Assembly (NCBI GenBank): GCA_947625995.1
Contig: CANQQN010000046.1
Coordinates: forward strand, 1 to 11,562
Source of the DNA: an uncultured Lachnospiraceae bacterium
GTDB lineage: Bacteria > Bacillota > Clostridia > Lachnospirales > Lachnospiraceae
DNA length: 11,562 nt
Reading direction: 5' to 3'
Both the position numbers and the translations under genes were made by a program. Below the pieces are notes generated by a model. That model searched no databases. It was not told where the DNA came from and saw only the letters and a list, made by a program, of their open reading frames with translations. Below, piece by piece: positions 1-6,092 of this stretch; position 1 is the stretch's first letter; each line of letters opens with the position of its first letter.

Positions 1-323
1 CGATGGTGGTCTATTATAACTGCCGGATGGACCGGCATATTTCCACGAAGAATACGCCGAACTTTGACCGCTTTGTGACTATGGACGAGAAAAATCCAAA
101 GGAAAAAGCCCGCTATGCGGAATACGGCACCATGGATATAGACGGCAATCCCATTGACCTTACTCAGGTGGCGCCGGATTATGAAAAGATCCTCACGGAG
201 CAGGAGGCGGAGACGATGTATGCGCCTTATCAGTGGCTCCATGAAAAGTATGACCCGGGCACAAAGACGATGGTGGAAGACGGATGGAATCCCGGTGATT
301 ATCCGATACCGGAAGGATTTTAA
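1..323 (+). CDS. C-terminal part of an unrecognised protein (5' end outside window)
   Basis: An open frame runs in from the left edge and ends at TAA 321-323, giving about 106 visible residues. The first ATG (position 3) is unlikely to be the true start, because there is no room for a ribosome binding site and the frame is open upstream. The visible part is soluble and polar, rich in Asp, Glu, Tyr and Pro. It has no membrane segment and only one Cys, and it ends with the aromatic and proline-rich tail WNPGDYPIPEGF. I do not recognise the family and assign no function. That it is coding is supported by the uninterrupted frame and by the probable terminator directly after the stop codon. The upstream sequence would be needed to name it. 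Confidence 0.6.
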   Translation, partial: MVVYYNCRMDRHISTKNTPNFDRFVTMDEKNPKEKARYAEYGTMDIDGNPIDLTQVAPDYEKILTEQEAETMYAPYQWLHEKYDPGTKTMVEDGWNPGDYPIPEGF

Positions 324-324
324 T

Positions 325-364
325 GAAGAAATCCGTCAAAGCTGTTCTTTTGCAGATTTTTTTC
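325..364 (+). terminator. Probable intrinsic terminator after the first gene
   Basis: GAAGAAATC (325-333) can pair with the T-rich GATTTTTTTC (355-364), including one G-T wobble. An inner CAAAG/CTTTTG pairing sits within it, and a run of seven T lies at 357-363. The stem is AT-rich and imperfect, so it may be weak, but its position one base after the stop codon fits a terminator. Confidence 0.4.
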
Positions 365-393
365 TGTTAAGATCAGAAAATGCCGGATAAAGC

Positions 394-420
394 TTGAAAA
401 AAAATAATAAATGGTATAAT
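394..420 (+). promoter_or_regulatory. SigA-type promoter for the DUF6465-mscS pair
   Basis: TTGAAA (394-399) is followed by a consensus TATAAT (415-420). The spacer is 15 bases, shorter than ideal, but TGG just before the -10 box makes it an extended -10 element, which tolerates this. Transcription should begin near 427. A small hairpin (GTTCC, loop TTA, GGAAC; 440-452) lies in the leader before the AGGAGG site. Confidence 0.7.
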
Positions 421-480
421 ATGGGCGTGAAATGAACCGGTTCCTTAGGAACGGAAATTCTCAAACAGGAGGAATGAATG

Positions 481-1041
481 ATGGCAACACAGAAAAAGAC
501 AGTGAATGAAAAAACAAAAGCAACAGAAGTAAAGGCAGCCGCGCCTTCCGCAGAGGAGTCAAAGAAAGCGGAGGCAAAGACCAAAACAGCCGAGGTAAAA
601 AAGACGCCTGCCAAAAAGGCAGATCCGGCTGTAGTTGAAGAAAAAACGGCGCCTGTAAAAGCGGCAGCAAAAGCAGCCGCCGCAGCGGTTGAAGAGAAGA
701 AGCCGGCAGCGAAGACACCCGGCAAAAACGCGGCGGTAAAGGCGGAGACTCCTGCAAAGAAAGCCCCTGCAAAGGCGGCAGAGACAAAGCCACAAAAGAA
801 AACCTCCGCAAAGAAAGCCTCTGCGGCAAAGACGCCTGTAAAAGCGGTTCCCCAGATTTTTGTACAGTATATGGGCAGAGAGTTTGACGAACAGCAGATC
901 CTTGAAAACATTGTCAACAAGTATACTGCGGAGACCGGCAACAAAAAATCCGGCATCAAGTCTATGGACGTTTATATCAAGCCGGAGGATAACGCGGCTT
1001 ATTATGTGATCAACGGACAGGGCGGCAGCATCAGCCTGTAA
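481..1041 (+). CDS. DUF6465 family protein with a lysine/alanine-rich histone-H1-like N-terminal tail
   Basis: The product is 186 residues from ATG 481, eight bases after a perfect AGGAGG (467-472). An adjacent ATG at 478 would add one Met and is possible. Residues 1 to about 122 are low-complexity, nearly all Lys, Ala, Glu, Pro and Thr. Repeated PAKKA/SAKKA-type motifs resemble eukaryotic H1 tails and bacterial H1-like proteins. Residues about 125-186 form a compact folded domain (start IFVQYMGREF, end GQGGSISL). I recognise this from memory as DUF6465, a family found mainly in Lachnospiraceae and relatives, with no established function. The strongly basic tail suggests nucleic-acid or other polyanion binding, which is inference. 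It shares a promoter with the downstream channel gene. The repetitive tail creates a long open frame on the opposite strand, which I regard as an artefact. Confidence 0.85.
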   Translation: MATQKKTVNEKTKATEVKAAAPSAEESKKAEAKTKTAEVKKTPAKKADPAVVEEKTAPVKAAAKAAAAAVEEKKPAAKTPGKNAAVKAETPAKKAPAKAAETKPQKKTSAKKASAAKTPVKAVPQIFVQYMGREFDEQQILENIVNKYTAETGNKKSGIKSMDVYIKPEDNAAYYVINGQGGSISL

Positions 1042-1061
1042 GTTTACGAGGATTTTTACTT

Positions 1062-1919
1062 ATGATTTTCGCAGGTATCATAAATGAAACAGAAAATGAA
1101 CTGAGTGTTGTGGATCAATATCTCAAAGAACTGTGGCCCAAGGTGTTTCGCCTTGGGCTGCAGTTGCTCATCGTGCTGGTGATCTTCATAATCGGCTCAA
1201 AGTGCATCTCCATACTGCGAAGGTTCGTAAAGAGGTCGTTGGAGCGCACCTCCGCGGATACGGGGCTGATCCAGTTTCTGGACGGCCTTACCAAATATCT
1301 GCTGTATTTTGTTCTGTTTATGATCATACTGGGCAGGTTTGGCGTGCAGGCCACATCCATATTTGCGCTTGCGGGGTCTGCCGGCCTGACGCTGGGGCTT
1401 GCACTTCAGGGAAGCCTTTCAAACTTTGCCGGCGGCGTGCTGATCCTGCTTTTGAAGCCTTTTACGGTAGGAGATTATATTATCGAGGACACCCACAAAA
1501 ATGAAGGGACGGTTGAAAAGATCCAGTTGTTTTATACGACGCTGGTGACCATAGACCAAAAGCGGATCACGGTTCCCAACGCTACCCTTGCAAACACCAG
1601 CCTGACTAATGTAACAGGCTGCAAGGAGCGTCAGTTGGTTGTTCGGGTGAGTATTTCCTATGAGTCGGATATCCGGCTTGCCAAGAAAATGATCCTGCAG
1701 GTTTTCCAAAAGGAAAAGAGGATCTTGCAGGACAAGGAGATGACGGCGTTTGTCAGTGAGCTTGGAGAACACGGCGTTTTGATGGAAGGAAGGGCATGGG
1801 TGCCCACGGAAGACTTTTTTCCTGTTATGTGGCAGGTTCTTGAAGATATCAAGTACTGTTTTGACGAAAACGGCATTGTCATTCCTTATCCTCAAATGGA
1901 TGTACATATGTCGAAATAG
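1062..1919 (+). CDS. Small-conductance mechanosensitive channel, MscS family
   Basis: The 285-residue product is close to the length of E. coli MscS. This family forms heptameric membrane channels that open under membrane tension and release solutes on hypo-osmotic shock. Three hydrophobic segments are visible at about 31-52, 79-95 and 96-131. The third is the glycine/alanine-rich pore helix containing SAGLTLGLALQGSLSNFAGG, followed by the family motif LLKPFTVGDYI. The cytoplasmic beta-domain motif VPNATLANTSLTN lies at 171-183. A soluble alpha/beta vestibule domain follows, up to QMDVHMSK. ATG 1062 is preceded by CGAGG at 1047-1051, ten bases away. It begins 20 bases after the DUF6465 gene, with no terminator between them, so the two are probably co-transcribed. 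Within the family it is a short, YkuT/MscS-sized member. Confidence 0.93.
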   Translation: MIFAGIINETENELSVVDQYLKELWPKVFRLGLQLLIVLVIFIIGSKCISILRRFVKRSLERTSADTGLIQFLDGLTKYLLYFVLFMIILGRFGVQATSIFALAGSAGLTLGLALQGSLSNFAGGVLILLLKPFTVGDYIIEDTHKNEGTVEKIQLFYTTLVTIDQKRITVPNATLANTSLTNVTGCKERQLVVRVSISYESDIRLAKKMILQVFQKEKRILQDKEMTAFVSELGEHGVLMEGRAWVPTEDFFPVMWQVLEDIKYCFDENGIVIPYPQMDVHMSK

Positions 1920-2000
1920 CAGGAAAGTACAAGGTAACAATCATTTTATGCCCTCATACATTAACACTAGAACATGCAATGTTTGAAAGGAGTGTTTTGT

Positions 2001-2768
2001 ATGGGGGCATTGCTGCAGTTTGAAGACGTCAATTTTGCGTATCACTCCATGGATGGGGAAACGCCGGTCTTGTCAGACCTGTCCTTTCAGGTGGAAGAAA
2101 GAGAGTTTCTTTCCATTGTCGGACCAAGCGGCTGCGGAAAATCCACCATTCTTTCTCTGATCGCGGGACTTATGGAGCCGGAAACGGGCTCTATTTTTTT
2201 TCCTGCCCAAAAAGAGCAAAAAAAATCTGTGATCATCGGTTATATGCTGCAGAAAGACCACCTGTTTGAGTGGAGAACGATCATAAATAATGTTACCTTA
2301 GGGTTGGAAATCCGTCATATGAAGACAAAAGAGAACGTAAGAAAAGCGGAGGAGTTGCTGGAAAAATATGGGCTGGGGAAATTCAAAAAGTCCAGACCTT
2401 CCCAGCTTTCCGGCGGAATGCGTCAGCGGGCAGCGCTGATCCGCACCCTTGTCTTAGAGCCGGAACTGTTACTTTTGGATGAGCCGTTTTCAGCTTTGGA
2501 TTATCAGACCAGATTGTCGGTGGGAGACGATATCGGTACGATCATCAGAAAGGAAAAAAAGACTGCCGTTCTTGTGACCCATGACCTGTCGGAAGCCATC
2601 AGCCTTGGTACAAGAGTGTTGGTGCTGTCAAACCGTCCTGCCCGGGTTGTCTGTGACATTGCGCTGGATTTTGATGAAAAGCTGACGCCGTTGGAAAAGA
2701 GAAACGATCCGCAATTTCAGGCTTATTTTCAGAAAATATGGAAGGAGCTGAATAAAAGTGGAGAATAA
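2001..2768 (+). CDS. ABC importer ATP-binding protein, nitrate/sulfonate/taurine (SsuB/TauB) class
   Basis: This 255-residue nucleotide-binding subunit powers import through the permease encoded next. All motifs are present: Walker A GPSGCGKST (41-49), Q-loop Gln84 in MLQKDHLFEW, signature LSGGMRQR (136-143), Walker B LLLLDEP (156-162) and the switch His in THD (194). The DHLFEWRTIINNV stretch and the LSNRPARV segment are typical of the SsuB/TauB/ThiZ group. I chose ATG 2001 because AAAGGAG (1986-1992) sits eight bases before it. An in-frame ATG at 1974 would place that site inside the gene. The 3' end overlaps the permease start by 11 bases, indicating translational coupling. The substrate cannot be read from this subunit: sulfonates, nitrate, thiamine precursors and other small molecules are all transported by members of the class. 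Confidence 0.93.
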   Translation: MGALLQFEDVNFAYHSMDGETPVLSDLSFQVEEREFLSIVGPSGCGKSTILSLIAGLMEPETGSIFFPAQKEQKKSVIIGYMLQKDHLFEWRTIINNVTLGLEIRHMKTKENVRKAEELLEKYGLGKFKKSRPSQLSGGMRQRAALIRTLVLEPELLLLDEPFSALDYQTRLSVGDDIGTIIRKEKKTAVLVTHDLSEAISLGTRVLVLSNRPARVVCDIALDFDEKLTPLEKRNDPQFQAYFQKIWKELNKSGE

Positions 2769-3555
2769 AAAGATTAACACGGCACAGCAGCTTTATGTGC
2801 GAAAGCAAAAGACCCAGAAGTGTCTGGTGATCCTGTTCCGTGTACTCAGCCTTGTGTTGTTTGTGTGCCTGTGGGAATGGGCAAGCAGGAATGAAGTCAT
2901 TGATTCTTTTATCTTCAGCAGCCCTTCGGAGATTGCGGATTGCTTTTTGCGAATGGCAAAGGATCATTCTATCTTTCAGCATGTAGGGGTCACATTGGGG
3001 GAAACGCTGCTCAGCTTTGGATTGTCCATTGTGATCGGCCTTTTGGCGGCGGTGCTCCTGTGGTCTGCAAAAGGGATCGCCAGAGTGCTGGAGCCCTACC
3101 TGGTGGTGTTGAACAGTCTGCCGAAATCCGCTCTTGCGCCCCTTTTGATCGTCTGGTTGGGAGCCAATACCAGAACCATCATCGTGGTGGGCGTTTCCCT
3201 TGCGGTGTTTGGCACGATCCTGAATCTGTACACCGGGTTTCTTGAGGTGGATAAAGAACAGGTGAAGCTGATCTACACGCTGGGCGGAGGCAAGCGCCAC
3301 GCGCTTTCAAAGGTGATCATACCAAGTACCGTGCCATTGCTTGTGAGTGTCATGAAGGTCAATATCGGACTTTCTCTTGTGGGCGTGGTGATCGGAGAAT
3401 TCCTTGCGGCGGACGCCGGTCTTGGTTACCTGATCATCTATGGCAGTCAAGTATTTCAACTGAATCTGGTGATGACGGGCATCATCATTCTCTGTGTGAT
3501 CGCCCTTGTGTTGTATCAGGGGATCGCCTTTCTGGAAAAAAGGATCAATCGATAA
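2758..3555 (+). CDS. ABC importer permease, BPD_transp_1 type (SsuC/TauC class)
   Basis: The 265-residue membrane subunit starts at GTG 2758, with AAGGAG (2742-2747) ten bases upstream inside the ATPase gene. Hydrophobic segments lie at about 25-42, 83-105, 118-135, 138-160, 193-215 and 238-258, a six-helix layout normal for this class. The cytoplasmic coupling loop (EAA loop), which contacts the ATPase, is at about 160-189 and includes TLGGGKRHALSKVIIP. LNSLPKSALAPLLIVWLG is the usual conserved stretch of SsuC/TauC-type permeases. No gene for a substrate-binding lipoprotein follows: a tRNA unit begins within 30 bases of the stop, and no such gene is present elsewhere in the window. The system is therefore incomplete as seen here. 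Confidence 0.93.
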   Translation: MENKKINTAQQLYVRKQKTQKCLVILFRVLSLVLFVCLWEWASRNEVIDSFIFSSPSEIADCFLRMAKDHSIFQHVGVTLGETLLSFGLSIVIGLLAAVLLWSAKGIARVLEPYLVVLNSLPKSALAPLLIVWLGANTRTIIVVGVSLAVFGTILNLYTGFLEVDKEQVKLIYTLGGGKRHALSKVIIPSTVPLLVSVMKVNIGLSLVGVVIGEFLAADAGLGYLIIYGSQVFQLNLVMTGIIILCVIALVLYQGIAFLEKRINR

Positions 3556-3583
3556 ATTAGCCGCAAAAATACAAAAAAATCTA

Positions 3584-3612
3584 TTGCTATTTTGATGGAT
3601 CTATGGTAATAT
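3584..3612 (+). promoter_or_regulatory. Promoter of the tRNA-Thr gene
   Basis: TTGCTA (3584-3589) and TAATAT (3607-3612) are separated by 17 bases, with TGG before the -10 box giving an extended -10 element. Initiation is expected near 3619, which leaves a 5' leader of about 37 nucleotides before the mature tRNA. Confidence 0.75.
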
Positions 3613-3623
3613 CAATTTTCGGA

Positions 3624-3652
3624 AGCTGTCGGAAACAGTGTTTGCGGCAGCT
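3624..3652 (+). other. Hairpin in the 5' leader of the tRNA-Thr precursor
   Basis: AGCTGTCG (3624-3631) pairs with CGGCAGCT (3645-3652) with one G-T wobble. AAAC (3633-3636) pairs with GTTT (3640-3643) around an AGT loop, separated from the outer stem by a single G-G mismatch. The hairpin fills almost the whole leader and ends three bases before the mature 5' end. It could guide RNase P processing or be a relic of a terminator for the ABC operon, but no T-tract follows it. Confidence 0.55.
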
Positions 3653-3655
3653 CAT

Positions 3656-3728
3656 GCTGGAATAGCTCAGTTGGTAGAGCGACGCACTCGTAATGCGTAG
3701 GTCGTGGGTTCAAGTCCCATTTCCAGCT
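3656..3728 (+). tRNA. tRNA-Thr (anticodon CGT)
   Basis: A complete cloverleaf is visible. The 7-bp acceptor stem is GCTGGAA (3656-3662) with TTCCAGC (3721-3727). The D arm is GCTC/GAGC (3665-3668/3677-3680) with loop AGTTGGTA. The anticodon stem is ACGCA/TGCGT (3682-3686/3694-3698) with loop CTCGTAA. The variable loop is AGGTC, and the T arm is GTGGG/CCCAT with loop TTCAAGT. The anticodon CGT at 3689-3691 reads the threonine codon ACG. The discriminator base is T, and CCA is not encoded, so it must be added enzymatically. The gene stands alone with its own promoter and terminator. Confidence 0.97.
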
Positions 3729-3729
3729 T

Positions 3730-3774
3730 AAAAAATCGCTGAAAGTCTTGTAAACAGGCTTCCGGCGATTTTTT
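3730..3774 (+). terminator. Strong intrinsic terminator of the tRNA-Thr unit
   Basis: TCGCTGAAAGTC (3736-3747) pairs with GGCTTCCGGCGA (3757-3768) with two G-T wobbles and one mismatch. The loop is nine bases, and flanking A6 (3730-3735) and T6 (3769-3774) extend the stem and provide the U-tract. The group IIC intron remnant begins two bases after the T-tract. Confidence 0.92.
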
Positions 3775-3776
3775 AT

Positions 3777-3880
3777 GTGCGTCCGGCATTAAGGGATAAA
3801 AGTCCCAAATCTGCCCGGTGGTGGAAAGAATACAGCGAAAGGCAAGGATGTCCGCTGCGAGATAGAATCTGAAGAAAGCC
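3777..3880 (+). mobile_element. Truncated 5' end (domain I) of a group IIC intron
   Basis: The segment starts with the group II 5' consensus GTGCG (3777-3781) followed by TCCGGCAT. It then has a small GGGA/TCCC hairpin (3793-3796/3803-3806) and the conserved domain I core near 3842-3879, with GCAAGGATGTCCGCTGCGAG followed by GAATCTGAAGAAAGC. From memory, the order and wording match the Oceanobacillus iheyensis IIC intron, which has a closely similar GCAAGG...GTCCG...GCGA...GAATCTGAAGGAAGC run. Position also fits: IIC introns insert just downstream of intrinsic terminator hairpins, and this one starts two bases after the tRNA terminator's T-tract. No reverse transcriptase gene, domain V or 3' end is present, so it is a dead fragment. 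The resemblance fades after about 3880, and the right breakpoint is uncertain. Confidence 0.8.
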
Positions 3881-3932
3881 GTGGGGAATCTACGAAACCA
3901 TGGGCAAGCTTTCTACGTTTTCGTATGAAAGG

Positions 3933-3961
3933 TTGACATTTTATCATATATCGGCTAAAAT
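3933..3961 (+). promoter_or_regulatory. Near-consensus promoter of the AAA_14 ATPase gene, with overlapping inverted repeats
   Basis: A perfect TTGACA (3933-3938) and TAAAAT (3956-3961) are separated by the optimal 17 bases. Two inverted repeats overlap it: GGCTAA (3953-3958) with TTAGCC (3978-3983), and ATATCG (3948-3953) with CGATAT (3973-3978). These cover the -10 box and the start region and could be an operator. A further hairpin, CTTTCTACG/CGTATGAAAG around TTTT (3909-3931), sits just upstream. Regulation is inferred from position only. Confidence 0.75.
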
Positions 3962-3997
3962 AAGATTACAAACGATATTAGCCAAAAAGGTGATTTT

Positions 3998-5224
3998 ATG
4001 AGTTATATTGTGCGCTCTCTTGAAAAAAAAATCATGGAAATCAGCAGCGAGTATAGCTGCCTTTTGCTGATTGGTCCGAGACAGGTCGGGAAATCGACGA
4101 TGCTGGAACATATGATGGAGGGGACCCCTCGCAGAAAGGTGACACTTGATGATGTGGATGAACGCAAGCTTGCGAAATCTGATCCTGCCTTGTTTTTGGA
4201 AATGCATCCGTCTCCGGTTCTGATCGACGAAGTGCAGTATGCGCCAGAACTGTTTTCTTATATCAAGATTAAAGTGGATAACGGCGCGGCTCCCGGCTCC
4301 TATTGGCTGACCGGTTCTCAATCCTTTCAACTGATGGATCTGGCGCAGGAGTCTTTAGCCGGACGTACGGCGATCCTTCACATGCCCGCTCTTTCGCAAA
4401 ACGAGTTGTATGGCAGCGCGGAGTCGTCACCTTTTTTGCTTGATCTTGCGGCGCTGAATTCCCGAAAAGAGCGTCTTTCTCCTGCAAATGTCATTGAAAT
4501 ATATGATCGGATATGGCGTGGTTCCATGCCGGGTCACAGAAGCGGAAAATTTAAAGACCGTGATGTGTTCTACAGCTCTTATATTCAGAGCTATATTGAC
4601 CGCGATGTTTCGGACATGATCCCCGGCGTGGATAAATTGCTGTATGCCGATTTTATCAGGGCGGCAGCCTGCCGTGCAGGCCAGATGCTGAATATTCACG
4701 ATATTGCGTCGGACATCGGCGTCAGTGATGATACGGCGAAGCGCTGGCTTCAGGTCATGGAGAAGTCCGGGGTGATTTTTTATCTGCGGCCGTATTCCAA
4801 TAATCTTTTGAAGCGTACCATTAAAACACCGAAAATGTATTTTTTTGATACAGGGCTTGTAGCTTATCTTACATATTATTCGAGTCCCGAGATTTTGATG
4901 AATGGCGCTATAAACGGCGCTATACTTGAAAATTATACGGTTGCCGAGATCATCAAAACTTATCACAATAGCGCGAAGGAATGTATTTTACATTATTATC
5001 GGGACAAAGATTCAAACGAGATTGATCTTGTCATGGAAAGTGATGGAAAATTGCATCCCATCGAGATCAAGAAAACAGTCAATCCCGGGTCCAGATTGGC
5101 TGGCGTTTTCAAAATTCTTGACAAAGCGTCTGTTCCGCGCGGTGCCGGTGCGATCCTGTGTTTACGGGAGGAGTTGTCCGCTGTTGACCGGAAGACCTTT
5201 ATTGTTCCGATCTGGATGATTTGA
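3998..5224 (+). CDS. AAA_14/DUF4143 family ATP-binding protein
   Basis: The product is 408 residues from ATG 3998, preceded by AAGGTGAT (3987-3994). The N-terminal P-loop ATPase has Walker A GPRQVGKST (26-34), Walker B PVLIDEVQ (73-80) and a sensor-like GSQSF (106-110). A middle region (about 215-268) looks like a winged helix, with ASDIGVSDDTAKRWLQVMEK. The C-terminal DUF4143 part contains MYFFDTGLVAYL and ends in a PD-(D/E)XK-like set: Glu311, Asp343 in NEIDLV, and HPIEIKK with Glu356 and Lys358. Family members are abundant and variably present in anaerobe genomes. Their physiological role is not established, and nuclease activity here is inference from the residue pattern. The gene is monocistronic, has its own strong promoter, and sits beside a mobile-intron remnant behind a tRNA, so it is probably an acquired accessory gene. 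It appears intact. Confidence 0.9.
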   Translation: MSYIVRSLEKKIMEISSEYSCLLLIGPRQVGKSTMLEHMMEGTPRRKVTLDDVDERKLAKSDPALFLEMHPSPVLIDEVQYAPELFSYIKIKVDNGAAPGSYWLTGSQSFQLMDLAQESLAGRTAILHMPALSQNELYGSAESSPFLLDLAALNSRKERLSPANVIEIYDRIWRGSMPGHRSGKFKDRDVFYSSYIQSYIDRDVSDMIPGVDKLLYADFIRAAACRAGQMLNIHDIASDIGVSDDTAKRWLQVMEKSGVIFYLRPYSNNLLKRTIKTPKMYFFDTGLVAYLTYYSSPEILMNGAINGAILENYTVAEIIKTYHNSAKECILHYYRDKDSNEIDLVMESDGKLHPIEIKKTVNPGSRLAGVFKILDKASVPRGAGAILCLREELSAVDRKTFIVPIWMI

Positions 5225-5299
5225 ACAGTCAGTTTCCCAAATGTGCAGCCGAAATTTTCCTATTGAATGAAAAAGAATTTGTCTGAACGGAGTGTTTTT

Positions 5300-5923
5300 A
5301 TGGAGCAGCGAAATTACCAGAAGGAACTGGATCAGATCATCGAATCGAATGTTAAGGAACAGAAGGTGCCGACGCTCCTTTTGCACAGTTGTTGCGCGCC
5401 CTGCAGCAGCTATTGTCTGGAGTATTTGTCGCAGTATTTCTCCATCACGTTATTTTACTACAATCCCAATATCACGGAGGCCGGGGAATACCGACACCGG
5501 GTGGAGGAGCAGAAGCGCCTGATCGGGGCACTTCCGGTGAAGCATCCGGTTTCATTTGTGGAGGGAGCTTACGAGCCGGGCCGTTTTTTTGCGGAGGCAA
5601 AAGGTCTGGAAAACGCGCCAGAAGGAGGCGCGCGGTGTGAAAAGTGTTTCCGGCTGCGGCTTTCGGAAGCGGCGGCAAAAGCGGCAGAGCTTAGGGCAGA
5701 TTACTTCACTACGACATTATCCATTAGTCCCCTGAAAAATGCGCCGCTGTTGAATCAAATCGGCGAGGAAATGGCGGAAAAGTACGGAGTGGCTTATCTG
5801 CCGTCGGACTTCAAGAAAAAGAACGGCTATAAACGCTCTATTGAATTGTCAAAGGAATACGACCTGTACCGGCAGAATTACTGCGGGTGCGTTTTTTCAA
5901 AAAACAGTGGCAGCGGTGATTGA
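5300..5923 (+). CDS. queH: Epoxyqueuosine reductase QueH
   Basis: The 207-residue product catalyses the last step of queuosine synthesis in tRNA, reducing epoxyqueuosine to queuosine. QueH is the non-homologous replacement for the cobalamin-dependent QueG. The metal-binding cysteines of the family are all visible: HSCCAPCSSYC (Cys31, 32, 35, 39), CEKC (113, 116) and YCGC (195, 197). YYNPNI (54-59), TTTLSISPLKN and the terminal KKNGYKRSIELSKEYDLYRQ stretch are also characteristic. I chose ATG 5300, with GGAG at 5289-5292. An in-frame ATG at 5267 would add 11 residues but has no ribosome binding site. The length is normal for the family. No other queuosine gene is nearby. The gene lies 75 bases after the ATPase gene with no clear terminator between, so some read-through is possible. 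Confidence 0.93.
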   Translation: MEQRNYQKELDQIIESNVKEQKVPTLLLHSCCAPCSSYCLEYLSQYFSITLFYYNPNITEAGEYRHRVEEQKRLIGALPVKHPVSFVEGAYEPGRFFAEAKGLENAPEGGARCEKCFRLRLSEAAAKAAELRADYFTTTLSISPLKNAPLLNQIGEEMAEKYGVAYLPSDFKKKNGYKRSIELSKEYDLYRQNYCGCVFSKNSGSGD

Positions 5924-5948
5924 ATTTACAGGCATGTAATGGTAAAAT
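5920..5948 (+). promoter_or_regulatory. Candidate promoter for argH
   Basis: TTGAAT (5920-5925, overlapping the queH stop codon) and TAAAAT (5943-5948) are separated by 17 bases, with TGG before the -10 box. This would give a leader of about 138 nucleotides before argH. Apart from a T9 run at 5969-5977 I see no terminator hairpin, T-box or clear arginine-repressor box in that leader. Confidence 0.5.
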
Positions 5949-6092
5949 AAACGGGAAATCTTGAAAAATTTTTTTTTGCAAATAGAAAACTCATCGTAGC
6001 ATCGTTGCGTTTTTTACTCAAACATCCCAAAAGACAGATTTCAAAAATTAAGATACAGATATTGTAGTTGTGATGTAAAACGGAGGAATATT

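Noticed and set aside
336..959. Long open frame on the minus strand (207 codons), rich in Ala, Phe and Val
   Set aside because: It is the antisense of the Lys/Ala-rich DUF6465 tail, where AAG/GCN codon repeats keep the opposite strand free of stops. It has no ribosome binding site or promoter, and the + strand frame has both.
1920..2000. Riboswitch or metabolite-sensing leader before the ABC transporter
   Set aside because: Only about 80 bases are available, with no strong stems or T-tract, and no recognised aptamer core.
5225..5299. Direct repeat of the tRNA 3' end (attachment site) bounding an integrated island after the ATPase gene
   Set aside because: No copy of the T-arm/acceptor sequence is present in this spacer or near the other gene ends, and no integrase gene is visible.
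5955..6092. T-box or arginine-repressor control of argH
   Set aside because: The leader has no T-box sequence, terminator or clear palindromic ARG box. Its AT-rich runs alone are not evidence.
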